DNA of 64,000 bases from Microbacterium azadirachtae (GTDB lineage: Bacteria; Actinomycetota; Actinomycetes; Actinomycetales; Microbacteriaceae), in NCBI RefSeq assembly GCF_000956545.1, contig NZ_JYIT01000086.1, positions 1-64,000 on the forward strand. Direction: 5' to 3'. Under the pieces are notes generated by a model. The model was not told the DNA's origin. It made no database searches and worked only from the letters and a program-made list of their open reading frames with translations. How positions within the stretch are numbered: position 1 is the first letter of the stretch; every line of letters begins with the position of its first letter. Of the stretch, positions 9,142 through 17,387 are shown in pieces. The translations under genes and the position numbers were made by a program.

Positions 9142-11262
9142 TCAGCCGCCGAGCGCGGCCTTCACGGGCGCGCTCCGCGAGCCGTCTGCACCGAACGCGA
9201 CGAGCTGGAACCGCGTCCCGGCGGCGACGTCCACGGACTCGGCGAAGAACACGTCCCGGTGCACCCTGCCCAGCCAGTTCTGGCCGGATCCCGTCAGCTG
9301 GAACACGTCGTAGCCGGTCGCGTCGTCCTGCAGCGTCCAGGAGAATGTGAGGTGGCGGCGCGCCGATCCCGCATCGCCCGCATCCGCGACGGAGAACGCG
9401 GCGGGCTTCGCGGGCTTGGCAGGCTTCCCCGCGGCCCGCAGGACGATGCGCCCCAGCCGGCCGTCGCCGCTCGTGCGCAAGGAGATCCGCGCGATGCCGC
9501 GACCGCGCACGTCCAACTCCGCGCCCCACTGAGCCCACCCGGATCCGTCGTCCGCGGCGTTCAGCCGATGCCAGTCGATCTGCGCCGGCGCGTCCTTCCA
9601 CGTGATGCCGAGCTCGACGGCCTGGACGCCCTGCGCGCGCAGGTCCGCGACCATCGACTTGGGGGTCGTCAGATCCGTCTTGAAGAGGTGGACGACACCG
9701 GATCCGCGCAGGGTCAGGCTGTGCCCGCTGCCGTACGACGCGGTCTCGTCGAGCGCGACGGCAAGACCGCCCTCCGTCCAGTACTGCCAGGTCAGGGAGC
9801 GGTCGGCGCACCCCATGTTGTCCCACCCCGAGCTGCGCACCTGAGCGCCCTCGAGCCAGAACCCCGAGCCGACCCCGATGTTGAAGTCGGTGGCGATCGG
9901 AAGCTCTCCGTACGGGGACCGCTCGGTGATCCAGTGCGCGATGCCGTCCCACTGCCGGTAGTTCAGCACATCGGTGCGGTACGGCGGCGTGCGCGGTTCG
10001 AGCCGGCCCGAGGAGTGCGGATCGCCCGTCGGCCCGGACCAGAACCGCTGCTCCAGATCCCGGTAGGTGCGACGGCCCTCGACCGTCGACGTCGTCCCGT
10101 CCCACGATGCGTCGAGCCAGATCTGCGAATCCACGAAGAGGGCGACCGAGGTGGGCGCCGCGCGTCCCGGGCCCGCGACCCGGCCGAAGTCCTCCTCCGG
10201 CCGGAAGCCGCCCTTCTGGTGCTCCACGCCGGCGAAGCCGACCACGTGCGGATCGCGCCCGGCCGCCTGCGCCGACGCGGCGCTCAGGCTGAGGTCCGGA
10301 TCGGCCCCGCCGTCCTCCGCCTGCCACCAGTAGTTCATGAAGATCGAGTCGTAGATCGGCTCATCCGGCGTGCCGAGCCAGCGAAGATTGTTCTCGCTCA
10401 GCCGGTTCTCGTAGGTGACGACGCCGGTGTCGAAGTCCGCGGAGTCGTAGCCCTGCAGATAGAAGTCCGGATCGGTGCGCTTGATGTACCGCAGCAGATC
10501 CTGGAACTTCGCGATCTGCGCGGCGGTGACCGTCCCCTCCTGGTTGATGAAGAGACCGTCGAAGCCGAAGTACCTGCGGATCTCGATCATCTTGTCGCCG
10601 ACCGGGAACGAGCCGTCCGCGTTCTGCACCAGGAAGGAGTCGAAGTCGACTGGACGGGGCCAGAACCAGCCCCCGATCGACCGCGCGCCGTTCTTGTGCG
10701 CCGCCTCGGTCCAGCCCGGGTTCGGGATGTCGATGACGCCGTAGGGACGCCCGGGCGCGCGCTGGCCGTCGACCATCTCGATCGGTGCCGATCCCTTGAC
10801 CTGCCCGTGCCACGTGCCCCAGATGTCGATGTACGACCAGTACCGCTGCGTGTAGACCTGCGGCTCCAGGCCGATCGGCTGGTTGTGCCCCTCGTAGATG
10901 CTGCCCGCGTCGTCGATCGTCAACGTGGACAGCCGGGTCGCGGGATCCAGATCGGGATGCGCCTGGGTCGCCGCGAACGGCGCGATGCGCGTCGCCCGCG
11001 GGATCAGGCAGCGCAGGTGCGGCCCCCAGGGCGTCGCCGCGGGGTCGAAAGCGAGCAGGTCGTCGGCTGCCCATCCGAAGGTGTACGGTCCCGGCGGCGT
11101 CCCCCCGGAGGCCGGCACCGGGGCCGCTGCGGCCTCGGCCATCGGGCGCCCCATCGCGACACGGCTCGCGGCGGACGCGGGCGGGGCCGAGGCCCCGACG
11201 AGGAGCGCTCCGAGTCCGGCACCTCCCACGGTCAGGAATGTTCTGCGGCTGAATTCGGCCAT
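9142..11262 (-). CDS. Tat-exported GH85 endo-beta-N-acetylglucosaminidase
   Basis: A 706-residue secreted enzyme predicted to cut the chitobiose core of N-linked glycans, leaving one GlcNAc on the protein. The N-terminus has a twin-arginine signal (FSRRTFLTVGG, Arg6-Arg7, then a hydrophobic run and ASA cleavage near 31). The GH85 catalytic barrel follows; YFGFDGLFINQEG (231-243) supplies the Asn240 and Glu242 pair that is catalytic in this family. The C-terminal ~90 residues look like a fibronectin-type-III module. I chose ATG 11262, with GGAGG 8 nt upstream, rather than an in-frame TTG five codons earlier. It stands alone behind an operator-like palindrome. Confidence 0.88.
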   Translation of the reverse strand: MAEFSRRTFLTVGGAGLGALLVGASAPPASAASRVAMGRPMAEAAAAPVPASGGTPPGPYTFGWAADDLLAFDPAATPWGPHLRCLIPRATRIAPFAATQAHPDLDPATRLSTLTIDDAGSIYEGHNQPIGLEPQVYTQRYWSYIDIWGTWHGQVKGSAPIEMVDGQRAPGRPYGVIDIPNPGWTEAAHKNGARSIGGWFWPRPVDFDSFLVQNADGSFPVGDKMIEIRRYFGFDGLFINQEGTVTAAQIAKFQDLLRYIKRTDPDFYLQGYDSADFDTGVVTYENRLSENNLRWLGTPDEPIYDSIFMNYWWQAEDGGADPDLSLSAASAQAAGRDPHVVGFAGVEHQKGGFRPEEDFGRVAGPGRAAPTSVALFVDSQIWLDASWDGTTSTVEGRRTYRDLEQRFWSGPTGDPHSSGRLEPRTPPYRTDVLNYRQWDGIAHWITERSPYGELPIATDFNIGVGSGFWLEGAQVRSSGWDNMGCADRSLTWQYWTEGGLAVALDETASYGSGHSLTLRGSGVVHLFKTDLTTPKSMVADLRAQGVQAVELGITWKDAPAQIDWHRLNAADDGSGWAQWGAELDVRGRGIARISLRTSGDGRLGRIVLRAAGKPAKPAKPAAFSVADAGDAGSARRHLTFSWTLQDDATGYDVFQLTGSGQNWLGRVHRDVFFAESVDVAAGTRFQLVAFGADGSRSAPVKAALGG

Positions 11263-11337
11263 GAATGCACCCTCCAAGGTTGCGCGACATTGCGTTCGAC
11301 CCCCCGTGCCGACCGGCGATGCAGGGGCTTGCCGAGA

Positions 11338-11366
11338 GACTATAGCGTTTTAGTCAGCCTGAGCAA
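11338..11366 (-). promoter_or_regulatory. Promoter of GH85 gene with embedded LacI-type operator
   Basis: Read on the minus strand, TTGCTC (11366-11361) and TATAGT (11344-11339) are spaced by 16 nt. The palindrome GACTATAGCGTTTTAGTC (11338-11355, 7 of 9 pairs matching) covers the -10 box. Its form, GACTA with a central CG and TAGTC, resembles actinobacterial LacI-family operators for sugar genes. Confidence 0.6.
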
Positions 11367-11456
11367 CCGTCTCCTCGTCCGGGCACTCGAGAGGCGATAG
11401 AGTGGCGACCCACGATCTCGCCGCGCCGACGGCGGACGACGTCAGGGGGTACGCCG

Positions 11457-11858
11457 ATGAGCACGCCGAGCTCCGACGAGGTGCACGCACTCGAACAGCT
11501 TCTGAGCGCGAACGTGTTCGACGTCTCGGCGCGGCTGTTCGTCGCGACGTTCGGGCCCGGCACGGCTTCGAAACCCGGCCGCGAGATGAGAGCGGTGCAC
11601 GAGGCACTCGCCCAGCAGGCTGGCCTCCCGCGGATTGGCCTCCTCGGCCCGCGGGACGATCGCGCCCTCATGGTCGCCCTGGAGTGCGTGCTCCTCTGGG
11701 AGCGCTCGCTGCTGGCCGCGCGCGGCTGGTCGGGCGACCATGCGACGCCGACCGTCCGGCTGCTTCGCCGCGGCGAGAGCGTGCGCGCGAGCGCCGACCC
11801 CCTCACGGGGGCGAGGGCCGCCCTCGGCAACCTGGTGCTGCCTGGGACCCCGGGCTGA
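11457..11858 (+). CDS. Hypothetical protein, 133 aa
   Basis: I do not recognise this protein. It is a soluble, mostly alpha-helical, Ala/Leu/Arg-rich sequence without signal peptide or membrane segment. Codon usage is strongly GC-biased at the third position, as in neighbouring genes, which supports a real gene. AGGGGG lies about 6 nt before the ATG. A TAGAGT -10-like box at 11398-11403 would give a roughly 47-nt 5' leader. It is divergent from the GH85 gene and convergent with ffh, so context gives no functional clue. Confidence 0.6.
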   Translation: MSTPSSDEVHALEQLLSANVFDVSARLFVATFGPGTASKPGREMRAVHEALAQQAGLPRIGLLGPRDDRALMVALECVLLWERSLLAARGWSGDHATPTVRLLRRGESVRASADPLTGARAALGNLVLPGTPG

Positions 11859-11911
11859 CCCGCGGCGACGACGCGGCGCTCAGCCGCTCATCGGAGAGGG
11901 CTCGACCGACC

Positions 11912-13462
11912 TCAGTTCTTGCCGAAGAGCTTCTGGATCTCGGCCAAGTCGGCCTCGGAGGGCGCCTTCTGGCCGCCCAGGCCGAAGCCCGTGCCCGTCG
12001 GGGACGGGTTCGCGGCAAGACCGGCGTTCTCGGCGGCGCGCTTCGCGGGGTTGCCGGAGCGGGAGCCGGAGGACTTGCCCTTCTTCCCCCGCTTGGACGA
12101 GGCGCCCGGACGCCCCATGCCGGCCATGGGACCCATGCCGGGGATGTTGGGGGTTCCGCCGCGTGCCACCGTCTTCATCATCTTGGCCGCCTGCTCGAAG
12201 CGCTGCACGAGCTGGTTCACGTCGGTCACGGTCATCCCGGAACCGCGCGCGATGCGCAGGCGGCGCGAGCCGTTGAGGACCTTGGGGTTGCGTCGCTCGC
12301 CCGGCGTCATCGACCGGATGATGGCCTCGGTGCGGTCGATCTCGCGCTCGTCGAAGTCCTCGAGCTGCTGCTTCATCTGGCCCATGCCCGGGAGCATCCC
12401 GAGCATCTTCTTCATCGAGCCCATCTTCTTGAGCTGCTGCATCTGCTCGAGGAAGTCCTCGAGGGTGAAGGTCTCGGTGGCGAGCTTCTCCGCGACCTTG
12501 AGCGCCTCGGCCTCGTCGAACGCCTGCTGCGCCTGCTCGATCAGGGTGAGGATGTCGCCGAGGTCGAGGATCCGGCTCGCCATGCGGTCCGGGTGGAACG
12601 GCTCGAGGTCCTCGAGGCGCTCGCCGGTCGACGCGAACATGATGGGGCGCCCCGTGATCGACGCGACCGACAGCGCGGCACCGCCTCGGGCATCGCCGTC
12701 GAGCTTGGAGAGCACGACGCCGGTGAAGTCCACACCGTCCTGGAACGCTTTAGCGGTGTTGACCGCGTCCTGACCGATCATCGCGTCGATGACGAACAGG
12801 ACCTCATCCGGATCCACGGCCTTGCGGATGTCGGCGGCCTGCTTCATCAGCTCGGCGTCGACGCCGAGCCGTCCCGCGGTGTCGATGATGACGATGTCGT
12901 GCTGCTGGCGGCGGGCGTGCTCGACGCCGTCGCGCGCGACGCGCACGGGATCGCCGACGCCGTTGCCCGGCTCCGGCGCGAAGATGGTGGCTCCGGCCTG
13001 CTCCGCGACGACGGTCAGCTGAGTGACGGCGTTGGGGCGCTGGAGGTCGGCGGCGACGAGCAGGGGCGTGTGCCCCTCCCCCTGCAGCTGCTTGGCGAGC
13101 TTCCCGGCGAAGGTGGTCTTTCCGGAGCCCTGCAGACCCGCGAGCATGATGACCGTCGGCGGGTTCTTCGCGAACTCCAGTCGGCGCTGCTCGCCGCCGA
13201 GGATGGCGATGAGCTCCTCGTTGACGATCTGCACGACCTGCTGCGCCGGGTTCAGCGCCTTGTTGACCTCGTCGCCCAGCGCACGCTCGCGCACCTTCGC
13301 TGTGAAGTCCTTGACGACCGGGAGCGCGACGTCGGCGTCGAGCAGCGCGCGGCGGATCTCGCGGACGGTGCCGTCGACGTCGGAAGCGGACAGCTTGCCC
13401 TTCGTGCGCAGATTGCGGAAGGTCTCGGTGAGCCGATCGGAGAGCGTGCCAAAAGTAGCCAT
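11912..13462 (-). CDS. ffh: Signal recognition particle protein Ffh (SRP54)
   Basis: GTPase that binds signal sequences and 4.5S RNA and targets nascent membrane proteins to FtsY. The 516-residue protein has the N domain, then the G domain with GLQGSGKTT (109-117), DTAGRLGVD, TKLD-like SKLDGDARGGAALS and GERLEDLEPF. The Met-rich M domain includes KKMLGMLPGMGQMK and ends in a basic Gly/Ser/Lys tail. The RNA-binding SGM signature is present as RIARGSGMTVTDVN. It appears as a single gene; ftsY and smc are 3 kb away on the same strand. Confidence 0.97.
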   Translation of the reverse strand: MATFGTLSDRLTETFRNLRTKGKLSASDVDGTVREIRRALLDADVALPVVKDFTAKVRERALGDEVNKALNPAQQVVQIVNEELIAILGGEQRRLEFAKNPPTVIMLAGLQGSGKTTFAGKLAKQLQGEGHTPLLVAADLQRPNAVTQLTVVAEQAGATIFAPEPGNGVGDPVRVARDGVEHARRQQHDIVIIDTAGRLGVDAELMKQAADIRKAVDPDEVLFVIDAMIGQDAVNTAKAFQDGVDFTGVVLSKLDGDARGGAALSVASITGRPIMFASTGERLEDLEPFHPDRMASRILDLGDILTLIEQAQQAFDEAEALKVAEKLATETFTLEDFLEQMQQLKKMGSMKKMLGMLPGMGQMKQQLEDFDEREIDRTEAIIRSMTPGERRNPKVLNGSRRLRIARGSGMTVTDVNQLVQRFEQAAKMMKTVARGGTPNIPGMGPMAGMGRPGASSKRGKKGKSSGSRSGNPAKRAAENAGLAANPSPTGTGFGLGGQKAPSEADLAEIQKLFGKN

Positions 13463-13508
13463 GGTGGTGCAATTCTACGCGAGCCGATCCCCCGCCCGCG
13501 CAGGGCGC

Positions 13509-14096
13509 TCAGCCCCAGTGCAGGTCGGCGATCCGCGGCAGGGCGTGGCGCAGCTGCCCCAGCGGGGAGCCGTGCCCCGCGCCGCCCTCGGCCCACGCTC
13601 GCAGGGAGGACAGCACGACGACCGCGTAGGCGGCGCCCAGCACGTCGGCGCGGATGCGCTCGACGCCCGCGCCGCGCGCGGCGTCGGACAACGCGGCGGC
13701 GAGGCGACCCTGCCGCAGCGCGGACTCGCGCTGGAGCTCCTCCTCCAAGCCCATCGCCCGGGCGTTGCCGAAGGCGAGCGCGAGCGGATCGGGTTCCACC
13801 CCGTCGAGGATGGCGGAGAGCACGGCCTCGACCCGCTCCGGATCTGCGCCGGCCGACGGCTCGGCGAGGGCCGCGACCGCGCGATCGAGGCGCTCGTCGA
13901 AGCCCGACCACAGCACATTGCTCTTGGACGTGAAGTAGTTGAAGAAGCTCGAGCGGCTGACCCCTGCACGCTGTGCGATGTCGGCGATCGACGTTCCCTC
14001 GTAACCGGACTCGAGGAACAGCTCGCAGGCCGCCTCGGCGATGGTCGCGCGCGAGGAGACGCGGGGGCGGCCGACGCCGCGGGCGGGGGTGCTCAC
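13509..14096 (-). CDS. TetR-family transcriptional regulator
   Basis: A 195-residue repressor with an N-terminal TetR helix-turn-helix (residues 35-54, [20 protein letters not shown]) and an all-helical ligand domain. I chose GTG 14096 rather than an upstream ATG because the latter would run through the lipB start, and because TACGGT lies exactly 6 nt before this GTG, the leaderless pattern seen elsewhere in this window. It is divergent from lipB-lipA. The target could be itself, lipBA or a distant gene; the ligand is unknown. Confidence 0.85.
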   Translation of the reverse strand: MSTPARGVGRPRVSSRATIAEAACELFLESGYEGTSIADIAQRAGVSRSSFFNYFTSKSNVLWSGFDERLDRAVAALAEPSAGADPERVEAVLSAILDGVEPDPLALAFGNARAMGLEEELQRESALRQGRLAAALSDAARGAGVERIRADVLGAAYAVVVLSSLRAWAEGGAGHGSPLGQLRHALPRIADLHWG

Positions 14097-14102
14097 CCCG
14101 CC

Positions 14103-14108
14103 ACCGTA
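14103..14108 (-). promoter_or_regulatory. -10 box of tetR, leaderless arrangement
   Basis: TACGGT on the minus strand, 6 nt before the GTG start at 14096. No -35 match is convincing. Confidence 0.5.
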
Positions 14109-14143
14109 TCGCGCAGCGCACGGGTCGCGTTTCACCCCTATTA

Positions 14144-14158
14144 TTGAACTGCATTCAA
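14144..14158. promoter_or_regulatory. Inverted repeat between tetR and lipB
   Basis: TTGAACTGCATTCAA has perfect 5-bp arms (TTGAA/TTCAA). It overlaps a TATTAT element (14139-14144) that could be the lipB -10 box, and it begins 36 nt beyond the tetR -10 box. Its position suits binding by the divergent TetR protein. Confidence 0.5.
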
Positions 14159-14181
14159 CAACTCGATCAGAAGGATCGGTC

Positions 14182-14820
14182 ATGCTCGACATCCAGACGG
14201 CGGGACTCGCTCCCGACTTCGTCCCCTACCTCGAGGGATGGGACCTGCAGCGACGGATCCATGCCGACGTCGTCGCGGGGACGCGCCCCGACACCCTGCT
14301 GCTCCTGGAGCACGAGGCCGTCTACACCGCGGGCAAGCGCACCGAGCCGCAGGAGCGGCCTCAGGACGGCACGCCCGTCGTCGACGTCGACCGCGGCGGC
14401 AAGATCACCTGGCACGGGCCCGGCCAGCTGGTCGGCTACCCGATCGTGCGCCTGCCCGAGCCCATGGACGTGGTCGCGCACGTGCGCCGGTTGGAGCGGC
14501 TGCTCATCGAGGTGCTGCATCCGCTGGGCGTCGAGGGCTATCAGGTCGACGGGCGCAGCGGCGTCTGGGTGCGCCGTCCGCTCAGCGAGGACAAGGTCGC
14601 GGCCATCGGCGTCCGCGTGCAGCAGGGCGTCACGATGCACGGCTTCGCGATCAACTGCGACAACACCCTCGCGGGGTTCCGCGGGATCATCCCGTGCGGC
14701 ATCACGGACGCCGGCGTGACGACGGTGAGCGAGGTCGTCGGCCGCGAGATCTCCCCCGCCGACATCGTCGACGCCGTGTCCGCGGGGTTCGCCGCCGAGT
14801 ACGCGGAGGTGGCCGCATGA
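14182..14820 (+). CDS. lipB: Octanoyltransferase LipB
   Basis: Transfers octanoyl from acyl carrier protein to the lipoyl domains of 2-oxoacid dehydrogenases and GcvH; LipA then inserts sulfur. The 212-residue protein carries [49 protein letters not shown] and GIIPCGI, the last with the catalytic Cys. The start is ATG 14182 with AGAAGGA upstream; the frame is open to 14041 but that part overlaps tetR. The stop overlaps the lipA start as ATGA, so the two are translationally coupled. Confidence 0.97.
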   Translation: MLDIQTAGLAPDFVPYLEGWDLQRRIHADVVAGTRPDTLLLLEHEAVYTAGKRTEPQERPQDGTPVVDVDRGGKITWHGPGQLVGYPIVRLPEPMDVVAHVRRLERLLIEVLHPLGVEGYQVDGRSGVWVRRPLSEDKVAAIGVRVQQGVTMHGFAINCDNTLAGFRGIIPCGITDAGVTTVSEVVGREISPADIVDAVSAGFAAEYAEVAA

Positions 14821-15806
14821 GCGCCGCGCCCGAGGGACGCAAGCTTCTGCGTCTGGAGATCCGCAACGCCGAGACCCCCATCGAGCGCAAGCCCGAGTGG
14901 ATCAAGACCAAGGCCAAGATGGGCCCCGAGTACAAGGCGCTGCATTCGCTCGTCAAGGACGAGGGCCTGCACACGGTGTGCCAGGAAGCCGGCTGCCCGA
15001 ACATCTTCGAATGCTGGGAGGACAAGGAGGCCACCTTCCTGATCGGCGGCTCCCAGTGCACGCGGCGGTGCGACTTCTGCCAGATCGACACCGGCAAGCC
15101 CGCCGACTACGACACCGACGAGCCCCGCCGCGTGGCGGAGAGCGTGCAGCAGATGGGCCTGCGCTACGCGACGGTCACGAGCGTCGCCCGCGACGACCTC
15201 CCCGACACGGGCGCGTGGCTCAACGCGGAGACCGTCCGCAAGATCCACGAGCTCAACCCGACCACGGGCGTCGAGCTGCTCGCCAACGAGCACAACGCCG
15301 ACCCCGCCTTCCTGGGCCAGATCTTCGACGCCCGTCCCGAGGTGTTCGCGCACAACGTCGAGACTGTTCCGCGCATCTTCAAGCGGATCCGCCCCGCGTT
15401 CCAGTACGAGCGCTCGCTCAACGTCATCACGCAGGGGCACGAGGCGGGACTCATCACCAAGTCCAACCTCATCCTCGGCATGGGCGAGGAGCCGGAGGAG
15501 GTCGTCCAGGCGCTGCAGGACCTGCACGACGCCGGCTGCGACATCATCACGATCACGCAGTACCTGCGGCCCACGCCACGGCACCTGCCGGTGTCCCGGT
15601 GGGTCAAGCCGGACGAGTTCGTCGCGTTCAAGCAGGAGGCCGAGCGGATCGGGTTCCTCGGAGTTCTCGCCGGCCCCCTCGTCCGCTCGTCCTATCGCGC
15701 CGGCCGGCTGTGGGCGCAGTCGATGATCTCGAAGGGTCGCGAGATCCCGCCGCACCTGGCGCACATCGCCGAGGGTGCGGATCTGGGCTTCGCCCAGGCC
15801 GTCTGA
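14817..15806 (+). CDS. lipA: Lipoyl synthase LipA
   Basis: Radical SAM enzyme that inserts two sulfurs into protein-bound octanoyl groups. The 329-residue protein has both iron-sulfur cluster motifs: the auxiliary [12 protein letters not shown] (C-x4-C-x5-C) and the radical-SAM CTRRCDFC (C-x3-C-x2-C). LipA-specific stretches NHNVET-like [16 protein letters not shown] and [10 protein letters not shown] are also present, and the C-terminus contains [10 protein letters not shown] with the conserved RSSY serine. It is coupled to lipB by a 4-nt overlap and followed by a strong hairpin. Confidence 0.98.
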   Translation: MSAAPEGRKLLRLEIRNAETPIERKPEWIKTKAKMGPEYKALHSLVKDEGLHTVCQEAGCPNIFECWEDKEATFLIGGSQCTRRCDFCQIDTGKPADYDTDEPRRVAESVQQMGLRYATVTSVARDDLPDTGAWLNAETVRKIHELNPTTGVELLANEHNADPAFLGQIFDARPEVFAHNVETVPRIFKRIRPAFQYERSLNVITQGHEAGLITKSNLILGMGEEPEEVVQALQDLHDAGCDIITITQYLRPTPRHLPVSRWVKPDEFVAFKQEAERIGFLGVLAGPLVRSSYRAGRLWAQSMISKGREIPPHLAHIAEGADLGFAQAV

Positions 15807-15831
15807 GACGCACGCCCGGGGCCGTCCGAGC

Positions 15832-15872
15832 GGTCCGCGCCTGAGGTCGCCGAGCGAGCCCAGGCGCGGACC
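15832..15872. terminator. Hairpin terminator after lipA
   Basis: Perfect 12-bp arms GGTCCGCGCCTG (15832-15843) and CAGGCGCGGACC (15861-15872) with a 17-nt loop, between convergent genes. There is no T-run. Confidence 0.75.
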
Positions 15873-15882
15873 CGAGCCCGCG

Positions 15883-16383
15883 TCAGTCGGCGCTCATGAC
15901 CGACAGCACGGAGCCGTCGGACCCGAAGTTCACCAGCAGCACGTCGTCGTCGCCGTCGGCGTCGAGGGCGTACTCGAGCACGGCGAACGGCTCGCTGCCG
16001 CCGTGCTCATCGACGAGCAGCGTCATGCTCATCAGGCGGAGCGAGCGGATGATGTCGACGGCCGCATCGCCGCTGACGTCGACGAGATAGTCCGTCAGCT
16101 CGTCGCCGTACTCCTCCTGCTGCTGCAGGATGTACTCGGTGACCTCGCTCGTGCGGTCGTCCACCTCGGCGAGCATCCCGCGACGGGCCTTGTCGTCGAT
16201 GGCCTCGAGTCCGGAGACGAAGGCGGCGGCGATGTCGAGCGACTCGGACGACACGTCGTCCTGGTCCGGCGCGGTCAGATCCACGGTCAGGGCGTGGTCG
16301 CCGAACTCGACCGTCTCGGACCAGAAGATCGATCCGTCCGGTCCCGAGGACAGCAGTCCGAAGAAGTCGTGTTCGATCGCCAT
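15883..16383 (-). CDS. Acidic hypothetical protein, possibly DUF2004-type
   Basis: A 166-residue, very acidic soluble protein (many Asp/Glu, few Lys) with no signal peptide or membrane helix. It has a predicted alpha/beta region and ends with LLVNFGSDGSVLSVMSAD. It resembles proteins I recall as DUF2004, but I am not certain. The ATG at 16383 has no Shine-Dalgarno; an AT-rich TTTTATAG tract ends 6 nt before it, suggesting a leaderless or near-leaderless start. It lies between lipA and ftsY. No function can be assigned. Confidence 0.65.
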   Translation of the reverse strand: MAIEHDFFGLLSSGPDGSIFWSETVEFGDHALTVDLTAPDQDDVSSESLDIAAAFVSGLEAIDDKARRGMLAEVDDRTSEVTEYILQQQEEYGDELTDYLVDVSGDAAVDIIRSLRLMSMTLLVDEHGGSEPFAVLEYALDADGDDDVLLVNFGSDGSVLSVMSAD

Positions 16384-16403
16384 AGGGCTATAAAACCAGC
16401 CTT

Positions 16404-16435
16404 GCGCGCGGGGCGGTAGTCCGCGCGGCGCGCGC
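16404..16435 (-). terminator. GC-rich hairpin after ftsY
   Basis: Arms GCGCGCG (16404-16410) and CGCGCGC (16429-16435), 18-nt loop with a short inner CGG/CCG pairing. It lies downstream of ftsY on the minus strand and upstream of the acidic protein gene. Confidence 0.4.
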
Positions 16436-16451
16436 CGGGAAACGGCTCGGA

Positions 16452-17327
16452 TCAGGAGCCGACCAGGGCCTGCACGAAGACGTGCGGGGTGAAGCCGGTG
16501 AGGTCGTCGATGCCCTCTCCCTGCCCCAGGAGCTTGACCGGGATGCCGGTGCGCTCCTGCACGGCGAGCACGAATCCGCCCTTGGCGGAACCGTCGAGCT
16601 TGGTGAGCACGAGGCCGGTCACGCCGGCATGCTCGAGGAACGCCTCCGCCTGCATCACGCCGTTCTGCCCGGTCGTCGCGTCGAGCACCAGCAGCACCTC
16701 GCTGATCGGGGCCTGCTTCTCCACGACGCGGCGGATCTTGGACAGCTCGTCCATCAGGCCGCCCTTCGTGTGCAGCCGGCCGGCGGTGTCGATGATCGCG
16801 ATCTCCGTGCCGTTGTTCTTCGCGTACTCGACCGTCTGGAACGCGACGGACGCCGGATCCTGGCCCTGCTGCTGCGGGCGGACGATCGCGGCCCCTGCCC
16901 GCTGCGCCCAGGTGCCCAGCTGCTCGACGGCGGCGGCGCGAAACGTGTCGGCCGCTCCGACGACGACGGATCGCTGATACCCGCGCAGGAACTTCGTGAA
17001 CTTGCCGATCGTCGTCGTCTTGCCGACCCCGTTCACGCCCACCACGAGAACCACCGCCGGCCGCTCCGTGAGCTTCAGGGTGGTGTCGAACTTCGCGAAG
17101 TGCTCCTCGAGCGTCTCGCGGAGCATGCGCTGCAGATCCTTGGGGTCGGTCGTTCGATAGCGCTCCACTTTGGCGCGCAGCTCGTCGACGAGGCGCTCCG
17201 TGATGTCGGGCCCGAAGTCGGCCGTGAGCAGCGCGGTCTCGAGGTCGTCCCAGGTGTCGTCATCGATCGTGGGCTTGACGAACATGCCGCGCAGCGCGCG
17301 ACCGAGGGACCAGGACTTCTCCGCCAT
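16452..17327 (-). CDS. ftsY: Signal recognition particle receptor FtsY
   Basis: Membrane-associated SRP receptor GTPase, partner of Ffh. At 291 residues it is the compact form without the long acidic A domain. The N domain is followed by the G domain with GVNGVGKTTTIGK, DTFRAAAVEQL, DTAGRLHTKGGLMDEL, TKLDGSAKGG and the C-terminal GQGEGIDDLTGF. The start is ATG 17327. TAGGCT sits 7 nt upstream with no Shine-Dalgarno, so ftsY seems to have its own leaderless promoter, although it lies only 60 nt downstream of smc. Confidence 0.97.
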   Translation of the reverse strand: MAEKSWSLGRALRGMFVKPTIDDDTWDDLETALLTADFGPDITERLVDELRAKVERYRTTDPKDLQRMLRETLEEHFAKFDTTLKLTERPAVVLVVGVNGVGKTTTIGKFTKFLRGYQRSVVVGAADTFRAAAVEQLGTWAQRAGAAIVRPQQQGQDPASVAFQTVEYAKNNGTEIAIIDTAGRLHTKGGLMDELSKIRRVVEKQAPISEVLLVLDATTGQNGVMQAEAFLEHAGVTGLVLTKLDGSAKGGFVLAVQERTGIPVKLLGQGEGIDDLTGFTPHVFVQALVGS

Positions 17328-17334
17328 GGCACCC

Positions 17335-17340
17335 AGCCTA
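17335..17340 (-). promoter_or_regulatory. -10 box of ftsY, leaderless arrangement
   Basis: TAGGCT on the minus strand, 7 nt before the ftsY ATG. Transcription would begin at or next to the start codon. Confidence 0.5.
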
Positions 17341-17387
17341 CGGGGCGGGCGCGAGCGGATCCGTCGTGTTCGCCGAGGGCGCGCGGG

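Noticed and set aside
10425-10445. Second copy of the CTTCGACAC-type repeat in the GH85 gene
   Set aside because: Only the short core GTGTCGAAG matches; the flanking half of the palindrome is absent, so it is ordinary coding sequence.
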